Shown: positions 24,731 to 37,184 of the stretch, piece by piece
How positions within the stretch are numbered: position 1 is the stretch's first letter
Layout of the letters: every line of letters starts with the position of its first letter
Source: Viscum album
Taxonomy: Eukaryota > Streptophyta > Magnoliopsida > Santalales > Viscaceae
Length of the DNA stretch: 64,000 bases
Reading direction: 5' to 3'
NCBI GenBank assembly: GCA_963277665.1
Contig: OY728120.1
Coordinates: forward strand, 422,598,138 to 422,662,137
Program-made: the position numbers and the translations under genes
The notes under the pieces: generated by a model
Told to the model about the DNA's origin: nothing
Seen by the model: only the letters and a program-made list of their open reading frames with translations
Database searches by the model: none

Positions 24731-24743
24731 AAGGAGGGGAGAA
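24731..24743 (+). other. Polypurine tract of element A
   Basis: AAGGAGGGGAGAA directly before the 3' LTR start. Confidence 0.85.
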
Positions 24744-27700
24744 TGTAACACCCCAAGAATTCATAGTGTGTTATTTCTTCAAAATAATTCAATTACTTGC
24801 ACTACACGCAACACCGAGTTCAATCACACCATGACTTACAAAAAAAATCCATTCAAAAGAGGTTATGAATAGTATTATCTAAATTTTAAACTTTATATAA
24901 TCGTTATAATTTTAGAATCCATATTATGAGTTTCTTAGATATAATGCAAGAACAAATTCATTTTCAGTATTGCACTTTTATCAACTTTTAATAGTTAACC
25001 CTTTTTAAATAAAATATTTTAAACTTTTGACTAAATTGGGACATCAAAAATTTAAAATGAAACATCCCAAGCTTCCACAGTACGCTCTCTTTGAATAATA
25101 CAGTAGCGTGTGTTGTACGCAACCTTGAGTTTTAACACACACCACAACCAATCAAACTGGCCGTTATGAATAGTAATACCTAAATTTTGAAATAATATAT
25201 ATTTTAAATTTTGAAATGGACTTCATTTTTGGATTCGGAATATCGAATTTAGCCTAAGGTGAAATTTTGGTACTTTTCGGATAACTTTCATATTTTGATG
25301 AATAGTGAAAATTACTAAATTTTAATTAAAAACAACTTTTTTAATCAAAATAATTAATAGTGATAAATTATGAATTTGAGTGGTTTTAAAGTATATTTAG
25401 AATATATTTTTACAATTTAATATAATGTTGGTCATTAGACAAAATTTTACAATTAAACCGAACATAAACAAATGTCAATCTTTTGATAGTTATTATCTCT
25501 TAAAAACACGCTTTTTGTTTTGACAGCGGGAATTAATTTTAAATTAATTTCTGCCACTTCTGTGTTTAGAATTTAGGAAAATGGATTCCATATTTGGAAT
25601 CAGGATGTTCAAATTGTGTAAATAGGTAACTTTTATTTTTAGACATTTTGAATAATTACTGCGGTAAATATTTTATTTACCATGGTTAAGGGTAAATCCG
25701 GTAAATAAGGGTTAAACAAATAATATTATAATAATACTAAATTACCCTAAAACGTGTCTTAACCCTATTGGTTGATACATGGTCGACCATGGGCATCTTT
25801 GGGTCTATTTTGGGACCCCATGGATCCACTTGTAAGTGATAATGACACATTATTTTAATTAAGTTAAAATGAATACAAAAATGACACAAGCATATATCTT
25901 TTAGGAAAACCATTGTTACATAGGGTTATATATGTTGGCTTTTAGATTATAAATATTCATTAGAAAGATAAAACGATTTCCTACATAATGATATTTTATT
26001 TATAATTTTTAGACATTAAATAATTTATTTTATATATGACACAATGATGATGCAGTAATTACTATAATAGTGAACAATTAAAATAATTGATATTATAAAC
26101 ACCCAAATAAATATAATATGAAACTTTTAATGAATTAAACTAATTTTCTAGGATAATATGATATATTAGTATTGATTTATTTGACTTTTTTCGAAGTAAT
26201 CAATATGTTATGAGTTTCACAAAAATCAACTATTGAATAGTGTCAAAATTGACATAAAAGAGTTCTTAAAACAAATATTATATTATTAATTGATATTAAA
26301 TTCCTAAAAATCTAAGGTTAGGCCAAGAGACTTATATCATGATAGGTTCATCATTAATGTACCACTTGGGGGTCGATTTGATGTATATAGTATGTTTATT
26401 AACCATATTATATAAAAATACAAAGAGACATTGTAAAAGTGAAACTAATTAACTTAGAGTTAATACTTAAAGATAAGGTCAATATAAGTACCCAAACCTG
26501 TCTAAATTCTATTGTTTGAGTGGTTTTCGACCTATCCCCACCTTAACCTTTGAATAATCAACTTTGGAGCCATTAGAAACCGAATATGAATTTATTATAA
26601 ATTAATATTTCTAGCTTTTCCAAAGGTGCCCCTCACCCCTCTTATAAAAGGGCACTCCTCCTTCTCATTTCTTCACACCTTCAAAGCCTTTTGGTTCGGA
26701 CAAACTCTGCCCAAATACTCTCCTAACATCCCTCACTACAACCTAGAGGCCTTAGTTTGATGAGAAAGCCAACCTAAGGAGCCCTTTTGATCAAATCAAA
26801 AGGAAGAACCCGAAGAAGAGGTAATGATTTCACCACCCTTCTCCAAGTTCATTTCTTCTTCCACTTCTTCTTTCTTTGTTCTTACCATTCTAAAATAATA
26901 ACTCCAGTATGTCACATATACTGTGATGTTATTATAAATATGGTACAATCATATTCATTATTCTATCCACCCTTTGAATAACATGTCACCATACGTGCGT
27001 ACGTACGACTTACCGTCTCCACGTCGTGGTGTAATTGTTATTCAATATAATATTATTTGGATGGGTATAATAATGATGTGTAACTCATGTAAATAATAAA
27101 TATAACATGTTAATGATTCTGTATATATGATATACCATCCATTTATATATTATTTTAATATCAAAAGAATGATATTGTCGCTCGTGCGTACGTACGGACT
27201 ACCGTCTCCACGAACGCGATGAGATTCATTCTCCATCGTATCCATTCAAGTATAATTATCATTTGATGATTTAAAAATGATGTTTAAGGACTGGATATCA
27301 TTCTGGATATGAATAAGATACAACAACCATGGCTTATGTAACAAAACATATAAAAGAAAATGAGTAAGTTAACTCCCGAAACGACGATAATTATAAGATA
27401 TTATTAACAAATCAATGTTAAAAGATCATATATGATATCATATTAATATATATGATTCTTGTATAATTTAATAACAATTATTTCACCATTATACAGGAGG
27501 TTAACCTACCCCAACCAAGGAAAAGTACAAGGTAAAGGTTATTTCACAATCTCTTCATTATCCGAGGTTGTTTATACGTAATAATCTACTGGGATATCTT
27601 TATCATCCACATCCATGTTTCTTAAAGATGTATTTCAAAACATTTTTACTATTTACAAGAATATGGGTTAAAGTCATTTATACCCTTGTTTGAATTTTTA

Positions 27701-28828
27701 TAAGAGGTTTATAAAGGAATCTTTCCGTCGTTTTCAAAACAAGGTCCTTTTTAACCTTTTCGACAGAATTGAGGTAAGAATGTTTTTTTTAACTTATACG
27801 GCGGGTGCGGTTATTTTACGCCGTTATAAAATCTTCAAAGCTTTCCTTACAAGCTTATAAGAATATTTTCAAAGAAAATGTTTTATTTTATATGGATCTT
27901 AAATGATTTCAAAATAAAAGGAGATATTTATTTAAAAAAAATTTGATTTCATCTACGTCAACATCCTTTGATGGATTTTAAGATTATTTGAAGTTGATTT
28001 ATTATGATACAAAACTTCTATATTGTATTGAAGGTTTTGTGATATGTTTAACTATGGATGTGCTATTTTTATACCATTCATAGTTTATGGTGAAATTATT
28101 GACATTTCGTATGCTAGTTTTAATACGAATGTTTATGTTATGTTTAAACCTTTTCATATGGGAATGCATTGGACTTAATAAGGGACGGGTGGAGCCCGCT
28201 ATAGCTCCTCGATGCATCGGTAGGTCTCATGAGACAAACTAGTGTCTTGGCACAAGGCCTTGACAAAATCTTATTTGTAGTCTTGGCACGAGGCCTTGGC
28301 TATGTGGTTATGATAGTCTGGCATTATGCATTCCAACATTATGAAAGTGGTTATTGATTTTTGCATGTGATTATTCGATTAGTAGAATATCCATGTGAAT
28401 AAGTAAATGGCATTATTTCATTTTATTTATGCCATACCATGTTGAAAGTTCATGTTTGAAAGGCTTTTGATTTAGTTATACATTGCCTTAAAAGTTTATT
28501 CTTATTTATGAAAGTTTCCGCTATTTTGTTATCCTTACTGGGCATTTGAGCTCACCCCTTTTATATGTTTTATTTTTCCCAGGAAGTGAAGAAGTAAATT
28601 ATGAATGACCTGCAGGGATATTATGTGGGGATATGAGTGTGTATTATGGAGACTTTATGTTGTTGTAGTAGTTTTTCATTTTATGATGTAATGTAAAACC
28701 TAGGAATATATCTAGTGTTTCCAAGGATACTAAACCAATCGGTCTTTCGAGATTTGATCTTTCTTGTGATCATGCCAATGTTATGTAATAATGCACCGAC
28801 TCTGGGTAGCTGGGGTCGGGGCGTTACA
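24744..28828 (+). repeat. 3' LTR of element A
   Basis: 4085 bp, matching 18110-22193 from TGTAACACCCC to GCGTTACA with scattered single-base differences. TATA at 26643-26649, modules at 26994-27029 and 27183-27219, candidate introns at 26821-27496 and 27532-28582. In this copy the second donor reads GTAAAG. Confidence 0.92.
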
Positions 28829-28833
28829 AATAT
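28829..28833. repeat. Target-site duplication of element A (right)
   Basis: AATAT, identical to 18105-18109. Confidence 0.85.
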
Positions 28834-29445
28834 CATATGATACATTAATATATAAATTTAATATAGTTACATAAAATTAAAAAATTCTACAAATAACTAT
28901 CCTTAAAATTCCTCAAACATTTACTAACTATGTTGGAAAGCCTATTAATAGATGGATTTGATCATATAGTCTTCCAATGGAAATAAACCAGTATTTATTA
29001 AATAAAATATCATATGATATTAAAATAAAAATAGTATTTACTAATAAAAATATCATACTAAGTTAGAAATCACATAAACAAGTGGTAGTCATGAAGCACT
29101 TATTATCTTACATTTAGGTGTTCAAGCCCCACCACCTTTCCAAATGCAATTGGTTTTCAACCATTATGCATGTTATCCTTTTTTAATTAAAAAAACTATT
29201 TTATCCCTAAATTACTCTTCTATTCAATCTAAGGGATTACAAATTCATCCTCCCAAAATATATCATCTCCAAAAAAATCATTAATAACCTCATCATTTTC
29301 TCTAATTAAATCCCCCAAATTGGGTGTCTAATACTTTGAAATCATTATAAACCAATAATTTCATCCATAACTCATAAAATAACCTTACAAAAAAATACCC
29401 TAATCTCCAATGTTATCTAATTTCCCTTTGACACTAACTATATTA
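28834..29445. other. Old intergenic relic between elements A and D
   Basis: Once A is removed this was continuous with 17443-18109. It holds no coding sequence and one tRNA-like patch (next entry). It may be a fragment of the internal region of C, but I could not show homology. Confidence 0.4.
29065..29180 (+). repeat. tRNA/SINE-like relic
   Basis: AAGTGGTAGTC at about 29080 is followed about 30 bp later by GGTGTTCAAGCCCC (29118-29130), which fits a Pol III B box (GTTCAAGCC), then a short T-rich and A-rich tail. The arrangement resembles a decayed tRNA-derived SINE. No target duplication was found. Confidence 0.3.
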
Positions 29446-32400
29446 TCATGACTCATTTCATGGGGCCCGTGTCATGACTACACCAAGCCTTTCATCCATA
29501 GACCAGGGTTAGAGACTTGAACCTAAAGGCATATCCCGGAATTACGAGAAGGCATTGCATTTAAACTTGGAAACACACAGTCCAAGAATACAATGAGAAC
29601 AACCCACATATTAAACCTCTATATGTAAAAGAATGTATACTGAATGTAAAATGGGTGAGTATTGTAAGTAAAGGGGGTTGGAAAACAATCCCAACAGAAA
29701 ATTACAATAGTATCACATAAAAAAGATCCTGTAATCGTCTTCCATTGTTCCTACCTGAAGGGTAGGTACAACTCATGGTTAGTCGTCCCGGCAGAATGTC
29801 ATGTCTAAAGGTCCACCTCCATGAACTATCCAGTACTTGCTCCCAAACCATAGTCAAAGCTGTTTATCGCCTGTGCAAGACACAATAATGTGTGGGTGAA
29901 TCCCGTGGAGGGGTGTGTATAACAATTCTCTGTAGGGACCCACGAGACCTCCGAAGGTCTCCCAAAGTTCCATAAATGAAAAATGCAAATTAAAGACCTC
30001 AATCACAAAGCATGAAGCAATAGTCACCTCACACTAGGTATTAAACTCTGAGACCAGTAATATAGATGATTATTCTTGTGCTATATCATATTCCTCCATA
30101 TATAAGTTCCACAACCGATCCACAGAGGATTTGTTCTATTATGGATCCACTCTTGGACATAATTCGAAATTACATGGTGGGCCTCTATAGGGCTGGTCTT
30201 CATCAGGTCACGCTACTACTGGTCCACATAGGGTCGCTAGAATGATCATCCACACAAGGACTTTGGAATGCTGATCCACAATAGGTCACTAGAATGTGAA
30301 ACCACACAAAGTTGCTCGAATGCTAATCTATACGGGGTCGCTTGATGACCATCCTCAATGAAACAGTCTAAAACCAGTCCTCGTCGGGTAGCTATAATGT
30401 TGTTCCTCACAGGGACTCTATTATGTTGATCTGCATACGGTCACTTCTTTAAAGACAGTCAACCACATGATTCCCTACAACTGGTGTGCTCAAGATCTAT
30501 CACATTCACTCCATGTGATATTAGTAATACTATGACTTACAATAAGCTCAAAAATGGAGTAACCCAAAGGACCTCTATTTCGTAAGGGTTCCAATGCGAC
30601 AGACGATGCATCAATCAGACACAATGTCTCTGAGTTATAAGTGTTTTAGTACTGAGGGCCTAGTTGGATTTAGGTTCAATAGAACCCTACCATATTCCAT
30701 CATTCTCCAAAAGTCATGTGGAATATAAAAAATGACCATTTCTCTCCAAGGATCCCAACACTACAGATGGTTTGTCAAACATACGTATGCATTTCAAGTT
30801 ATGAAATTTTAAGCAAAACTAGGCATGGATGGGTATAGGTCTGGTCATATATGGTTGGAATGACCTAGAAAATACCATTGTGAGCAAACCCATCCAAGTC
30901 CGGGTAGACTTGACCCGACCTCGGTCCGACCCGTCCTAACCAGAACCGACCTGTCCCAGCCTGGTTCAGCTGGGCCGCTGTGGGCTCGGCCCACATGGTG
31001 GCGCAGTGCAGCCCATAAAAAGCGTGGTCTAGCCCGCTAGGGGGGGGGGGTGTGGCCTTGCCTACAAGGAGGTTCCACCCAACCCATAAGATGGCACAAC
31101 CTAGCCCGCATGATGGCACAACCCAGCCCATCGGGGGAGCGGCTCATCCTGCAAGAGGGCACATGGCCGACCCTAGATGCCCAGAGGGGAAATGCTCCCC
31201 CTGTTTTCCAGATTGGAAATGCCATTCATGTTCTGAAGTAGTGGTACCACATGGAACTACCTGGTGGTCACGAGACCTGCAGGGAGAGGGTCCCTCTGTA
31301 GTGGCTTCGAGTCATGGCCACCTCCAAGAGCTTCCAGCCACAACCACATCCAGCGGCATCGAGCCATAGACACCTCTAGCAGTGTGCCACTCCACCTCCA
31401 CAAACTATCAGTGCTGACTCCCCTACTCAACTGTTGCGGCATAGAAGTTACGGCCTCCTCCTCCTACAACGTGTGATGGTGCACCTACACCTTCGTGGTC
31501 GGTCCGGGCCATCTTCCAGCTGATCATCGCTGCCCATTCCTGCAGCCTCCTCCCACAGCACATGATGGATCGCTGCCAACATCGTGTCCAGCCTGTGCTG
31601 GCCGCTGCCCTCTCCTGCTGGCACAGGTTGTTGGTGCTTCCATTCCAGCGCCATGCCAACAGTTTTACTCGGGCCACATCATGATCTCTTTTGGTCGTTT
31701 TTCCATCTGATCACACCTAGAGGCTTTCTGGTCATCTCCTTCTATTATGAAACATCAGATTTGGGTTCCATCCAAACCAAAAATTCCCCTTCACAGAACA
31801 CAATGATTGAACAAGAGGCGGTGGGACCGTGCTTTGTTCGTTTGGACCACGTTCTCTGCATTAGCATCTTATCAAGGGGAAAGATAAATTATTCAATAAC
31901 TATTGAAATTTAAATAATATAAAACCCAAACTCATGAGTCGTTGTAGAGAATCCCATGTTTGATGATTGGTCGGTGTTCATCAATCCCGAATAAATCCTC
32001 CAATGATGCCACTCAAAGTATGATCTTGGGTTCTTTCATGGTGGATCCTTTCATCGTCAAGAGGATCCTCCAAAATCCTCATCTCCCAAAAAACCACTAA
32101 TTTTTCCAATGAATTCAAAAAAATAAATGATGGGTGTTAATTTTTACAAGAAATAATTAAAAATTGTCCATTAATGTGTGAAATTAACACCCCTCATTAA
32201 TTATATGTATAGTGGTTACACATATTTTTGTATCCAAGCATTTAATGTCCTGCATTAATTGCCTGACCACCCATTGTTTTCCACACCACCAGAACCTAAA
32301 GGTAGGTGGATGATACTTAAAATAAATTATATTTAATGTATTAATCCTCTATGATAACCTCAAAAACCAACATCCTCTCGTAACCCACTTTGGTCGACGA

Positions 32401-32637
32401 CAAGAATCCCTTAAGCGAATAATGGCTCTGTGAGTTCAACAGTTCTCTTAGATTTCAATTCTTAGCACCGGTTATAATGTTAGGATTTCCCACTCACACC
32501 TTTACTGAACATACATTTTGAAAGTTGAAAATTCTGTTCTGGGCACACCAGGTATCAAAATCAAACATCTTCATATTTCAATGCTTTAGAATACTTCCAT
32601 ATAAATAAAAAAATACATTGAAAATCCAGGTCTTTAT
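29446..32637 (-). repeat. 3' LTR of element D
   Basis: Its left edge (TCATGACTCATTTC, GGGCCCGTGTC) and right edge (AAAATCCAGGTCTTTATA) match those of 49353-52137. It is about 400 bp longer than the other copy, mainly because of extra GC-rich sequence at about 31250-31640. Several overlapping open frames at 30865-31913 come from that GC-rich block and show no protein family. Confidence 0.8.
30880..31700. repeat. GC-rich block inside the D LTR
   Basis: An abrupt GC-rich segment, with repeated GCCCGACC/CAACCCAGCCCAT-type words and a run of ten G near 31040, inside otherwise AT-rich DNA. The counterpart in the other LTR is about 50770-51170. It belongs to the LTR and is not an independent gene. 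Confidence 0.6.
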
Positions 32638-32650
32638 ATTTTCTCCACAT
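32638..32650 (-). other. Probable polypurine tract of element D
   Basis: On the minus strand GTGGAGAAAA directly precedes the LTR start. It is partly decayed. Confidence 0.4.
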
Positions 32651-32759
32651 AAGGGTTTTTCGTCCCAGAAAACCACAACATTGACTAAGGAATCAAATGG
32701 GGGTACTGAGAAAGAATATGCACTTTCTCTTCGATTTTGTCTCCTTGAGGATCTCACGC

Positions 32760-34831
32760 AGCTAGCGAAAGTGAACTAGTGGAATCGATCATCCATGAAG
32801 TAACTACTCCTATCGATCATCAATATCCACTAGAACCTCTATAAACATCACCCCATCATCAAGGTCTATCTCGCCCTAGCTAGTAATGTGTGACGTTTCA
32901 TTCATGTACTTCCTCAGTTGTGATAGGTGGAAAATGTCATGAACCTGATGAATCTGTGGGGGAGGAGAAAGGAAATACAACACCTCACCATCTCTAACGA
33001 TAACCTGAATGGGTCCGATGAACCTTGAATATAGCTTGTCACACCCGCTAAATAATCGCTAACCTCGTCATGGAGAGACCCATAGGAAGACATGGTATCC
33101 CGCCTCGAACGTGAATAGTCTCCATCTCTTATCTTCATAAGACATCTACCCGCTCTGTGTAGTCTTTATCCACTCCTAGATGATCTTTACATTTTCAATG
33201 GTAGCCCGTACCAACATTGGACCCATATGTGTTGACTCCGCATGGACTATCTAGCATTGAGTTAATCTTCATGGTCGATCGTGCATGTCCTCAAACGATG
33301 CCATACTGATGATTTAGTGATAAATGTTGTTATATGCAAACTCCACCATCAGAAAGTGATCCGACCAACTACTGCCAAAATCTAGGACGCAAGGATGAAG
33401 CATGTCCTCCAATGATTGAATTGTATGATCTTCTTGACCATCCATCTGAGGATGAAAGGATGTGCTCAAACATATATGAGTCATGAATGCCTATTTTAAT
33501 CCCTTATAAAACCTCGATGTAAAGCATAAATCATGATCAGATATGATAACTGATGGCACCCCACGGAGCTATATATTCTGTTGTATATAGAGGCGTCCCA
33601 ATCCCTCTACAGATCCCTACTCTCTGATGGGTAGGATGTGAGCCGACTTGGTGAGTCGAACAACGATCAATTAGATGGAATCATGGACCATGGACTTATG
33701 TGGTATCCCTATCATGAAATCCATGTAAATTTCATACCACTTCCACTTTGGCACCATTATTAGTTGAGCTAAGCCTACAGGATCGTGATGCTCGGCCTAA
33801 TCTTACTGACAAGTGAGGAATCAAGATACAAACTCTGCAAATACTTTTTTCATCCATGTCCACCAAAACTAACAAAGGAGGTCCTGCTATATCTTTTCCA
33901 ATCCAAGATGTACTTCCAAAGGGGATGTGTGGAACTCCCTCAACACCTTCTCTCAAAGCATTATTTGTACCATAGTGCATCCTCTTAAGAGGATGATTTG
34001 CTCCCAAACATAAAAAAATTCTTGAGAAGCCTATTGTGAGGATATATGAGCACATCGGGCCTTGTAGTATATGTCTCCAAGTTGGGCCTCCCGAAATCGC
34101 TGAAGATATTGGGGGAGACAGTCATATACTAAAGGTAAACTACTCCATCCCTATCCATAAAGGATATGTGTAATGTGGCTAGCTGTTATGTCACATCACT
34201 CAGCAACTGTATACCATACCTCCTACTGAGTGAGTCTTCTACCACGTTCCCCTTCAAATTAAAATAGTCTATCTCAAAGTCATAGTCCAAAAGGAAATAT
34301 ACCCATCACCACTATATGATGTTTAGATCAATATGAGAAAAGAAATACCTAATAATCATAAGATTTGAGTAGACTTTAAAATGTTATTCCCTCATGTAGT
34401 GTCACCACATCATAAGGGAGAAGACCACTGCTGATAACTCCAGGTCCTTGGTAGCATAGTTCTGCTCATGTTGTCTCATCTGTTGTGAACCATAAGTGAT
34501 CATTGCTCACTCATGAATCAGGACTCCTCGATGCCCGATCCCTGAAATTTCATAGTTAACCATACACCCAACACCCTATTCTAGTATCCTCATGATGGGG
34601 GCACTCATTATTCTCTTCCTTATCTCCTGAAAACTCGAATGGAATCTCTCCATCAACATGTATGAATGCCCCTTCTTTTTCAATGCTGAAAAGGAAGTCA
34701 AAACTTTAGAAAATGAATGAATGAATCTCCAGTAGAATGTAGCCAAACCCAGGAAACTCTGCACCTTGGTCACACTCTTGGGTGTCTCCCAAGCAAGAAC
34801 AACCTCTGTCGTCACCGTATCCATTATAAAT
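32760..34831 (-). pseudogene. Element D pol, 3' part (RT end, RNase H, integrase, C-terminus)
   Basis: Starting at the B insertion the minus strand continues the RT thumb and connection (TPKSVTKVQSFLGLATFYWRF at 34790-34720). RNase H is next (YGSQQMRQHEQNYATKDLEL near 34490-34420). After it comes a DYDFEIDYFNLKGNVVEDSL segment near 34280-34210. Integrase fragments follow in shifting frames (34055-33150). The C-terminal module is at 33125-32790: FEAGYHVFLWVSP, then SRFIGPIQVIVRDGEVLYFL, then VHDIFHLSQLRKY. That module corresponds to the GPY/F-type region of chromovirus integrase. The sequence has multiple stops and frameshifts; no function remains. Confidence 0.85.
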
Positions 34832-34836
34832 ACATC
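34832..34836. repeat. Target-site duplication of element B (left)
   Basis: ACATC, repeated at 46802-46806 immediately after the 3' LTR. Confidence 0.85.
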
Positions 34837-36282
34837 TGTAACACCCATGATTTTTATGAGTAATATTTTGTTTTTATGTTATCAAAGGAATATTTCACTA
34901 CACACTAGCTTGGCTTACTTTACACGCAATCGCGACCTTCCTCGATAGCTTGCATCATACACAATACTGAGTTTCACTAAACAATGATATGCTATTAAAA
35001 TATTATTAAAACTAGCCGTTATGAATAGTAATAACCACTTTTTGAAATTTTATAAATTTTATTTTTCAAAATGGACTTCATTTTTGGATTTGGAATACTG
35101 AAATTAGCCTAGGGTAAAATTTTGGTATTTTTCTGAAAACTTTCAATTTTTGATGAATAGTGAAACCATTAAGTGGTAGGTTAAAAACTGAATTTTGCAT
35201 AAAACGTAATTTTACTGCTTCTGTGAATGGAATTTCGAAAATCTGACAGACACGTTTGATATCAGTAAGTAAAATGTGGTTCAATGAGATAAAAATAATA
35301 TTTTGGTGAATAATAACTTTTTACTTTTTTTACCGCGGTTAATAGTAAATAGGGTAACTAAGGGTAAATATGATATTACTATTACCCTAACACATGTACT
35401 AATTCTATTGGATAAGTGTAATTCGACCAAAAACAACCTTATGAATATAATATGACCATTTAGGTCCACTTGGATTAGATTATGACATTTAATATTATTT
35501 TATTTAATAAATAGTTAAAATAGTTAAAATCAATGTTTAATAACTAAAACATTTATAATATGGGGTTATACATAAGATAAATTCGACTATAAATATTCAT
35601 TAGAAAGAGAAAAATAATTCCTACATAATTATATTTTATTTATAATTTTTAGACTTTAAATAAATTAATTTATTTATGACACAACGATGATGCAGTACTT
35701 ACCCTTTTACTGAAATGTTAACATAATTGATGTTATAAATGCTCAAATAAATGTAATTTGAGACTTTTTATGAATTCGACTAATTTTCTAGGTTACTATG
35801 ATATATTAGTGTTGATTTAATCAACTTGGTTCGAAAATATAATTCTGTTACGACTTTCCCAAAAATCATATATCAAATAGTTTCAAAATTGACACAAAAT
35901 AGTTTTTAAATCAAATATTATATTATTAATTGTTATTTTAATTATAAAAATCTAAGGTTCGGCCAAATGACTTAGATAAGGATATATATATTAATAATAA
36001 ACAACTTGGGGTTCGTTTGGCATGTTATAGTAAGTGTATTAACCATATAGTGTAAGAAAACAAAAAGTCACGGTAAAAGTTAATTTATTTAACTTAGAGT
36101 TAAATCTAATTGATAAGGTTAAAATAATAACCTAAAATTGTCTAAATCCTATTTATTTATAGTATTTAGACCCATCCCCACTTTAGATTCGAAATAAGAC
36201 CCTTTGGAACCATTATAAACCGATTTTTACTTTAATATAAAAGAATATTTTGAGATATTCCTAAGGTGCCCCTCTCCTCTCT

Positions 36283-36289
36283 TATAAAA
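36283..36289 (+). promoter_or_regulatory. TATA box of element B 5' LTR
   Basis: TATAAAA within CTCTCTTATAAAAGGGCACC, followed by a C/T-rich start region. Equivalent to 20009 in A. Confidence 0.75.
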
Positions 36290-36632
36290 GGGCACCTCAT
36301 CCCCCTCCTCCTCACACCAATTTGAGCACCCACGCTCGGAAAACCCCTGCCAAAATTCCTTCTCCACTTCCCTATAATAATCCTAGAGGTCCTGGTCTTC
36401 TTCAAAGACCAATCTTAGTTCCCTAAGTGGAGGATTCAAAGAGGCGTTTAAAAGAAGAGGTAATATCCATTACCGATCTTTTCAATTTCTTTCTTCTTCA
36501 ACTTCTTCTTCTTTAGTTGTTTCATGATAAAGTAATAACATCAGTATTACTTACATACTGATATGTTATTATAAATATGAAACAACCCTAATTCACCTTC
36601 TATCCATCCTACGGAAAAATGAAATCACCGCG

Positions 36633-36668
36633 CGTGCGTACGTACGGAATACCGTCTCCATGCCGTGG
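36633..36668 (+). promoter_or_regulatory. CGTACG module, copy 1 (B 5' LTR)
   Basis: CGTGCGTACGTACGGAATAC followed by CGTCTCCATGCCGTGG. The 3' LTR copy, 44988-45022, keeps the CCACGCCGTGG palindrome intact. Confidence 0.6.
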
Positions 36669-36817
36669 TGTAATCTATTTTCCACCACCACCTTACTTGG
36701 ATGGGTATAATGGTGTAAATAATGACTATATATGACTATTAAAAAGTTATATTGATTCTGAAATAGTATACATACACTCCAATACAATTCCACGATCATT
36801 GGAACGATATCATCCCT

Positions 36818-36848
36818 CGTGCGTACGTACGGAATACCGTCTCCACGA
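36818..36848 (+). promoter_or_regulatory. CGTACG module, copy 2 (B 5' LTR)
   Basis: CGTGCGTACGTACGGAATAC followed by CGTCTCCACG, 185 bp after copy 1. The 3' LTR copy is at 45173-45203. Confidence 0.6.
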
Positions 36849-37184
36849 TGTGATGCGACTCGTTCTACATGATCATCATTACATAGTAATTATATAAATA
36901 AATTGAATGAATAAATATGATATATGTTACACTAATACCATTATGGATATAAGGTATCTATAACCTTAAAATAAGAATAAGAATTTATTCGGCAAAATAT
37001 GCATAAGAACAAAAGGCAATAAAGACCCGAGTAACAAGTAACAATGAAATATTTCTAATAAGAAGCTAATAATATGACCATATATGATATAATATCAATA
37101 TGTATGATTCTGGAATAAGTCAGTAACATTATTTAAACCATTATACAGGAGCTTCGGACACGTACAAAGCAAATCGGACCTAAG

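Larger units (their letters stand above)
18110..28828 (+). mobile_element. Element A: young non-autonomous gypsy (LARD-like) retrotransposon
   Basis: A complete element: LTRs of 4084 and 4085 bp beginning TGTAACACCCC and ending CGTTACA, a 5-bp AATAT duplication, an initiator-Met PBS and a purine tract. The internal region is only 2550 bp and contains no protease, RT or integrase, just a gag remnant with zinc knuckles and a SINE-like insert. The LTRs differ by about 1-2% in a rough count of their first 600 bp, so it transposed recently and must have used enzymes from a related autonomous copy. The LTR shares many blocks with element B, so a B-like Tekay/Del chromovirus is the likely helper. 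Confidence 0.92.
36460..37148 (+). other. Candidate leader intron 1 in element B LTR
   Basis: Donor AGAAGAG/GTAATA, acceptor ACCATTATACAG/GAGC. It holds both CGTACG modules. The next exon, 37149-37184, is 36 bp and ends ACCTAAG/GTAAGG. Same architecture as element A. Splicing is not shown. Confidence 0.5.

Noticed and set aside
30865..31913. Cluster of overlapping open frames of 61-109 codons on both strands
   Set aside because: They arise from the GC-rich block of the D LTR, which has few stop codons in any frame. None resembles a protein family, and the other LTR does not preserve them.
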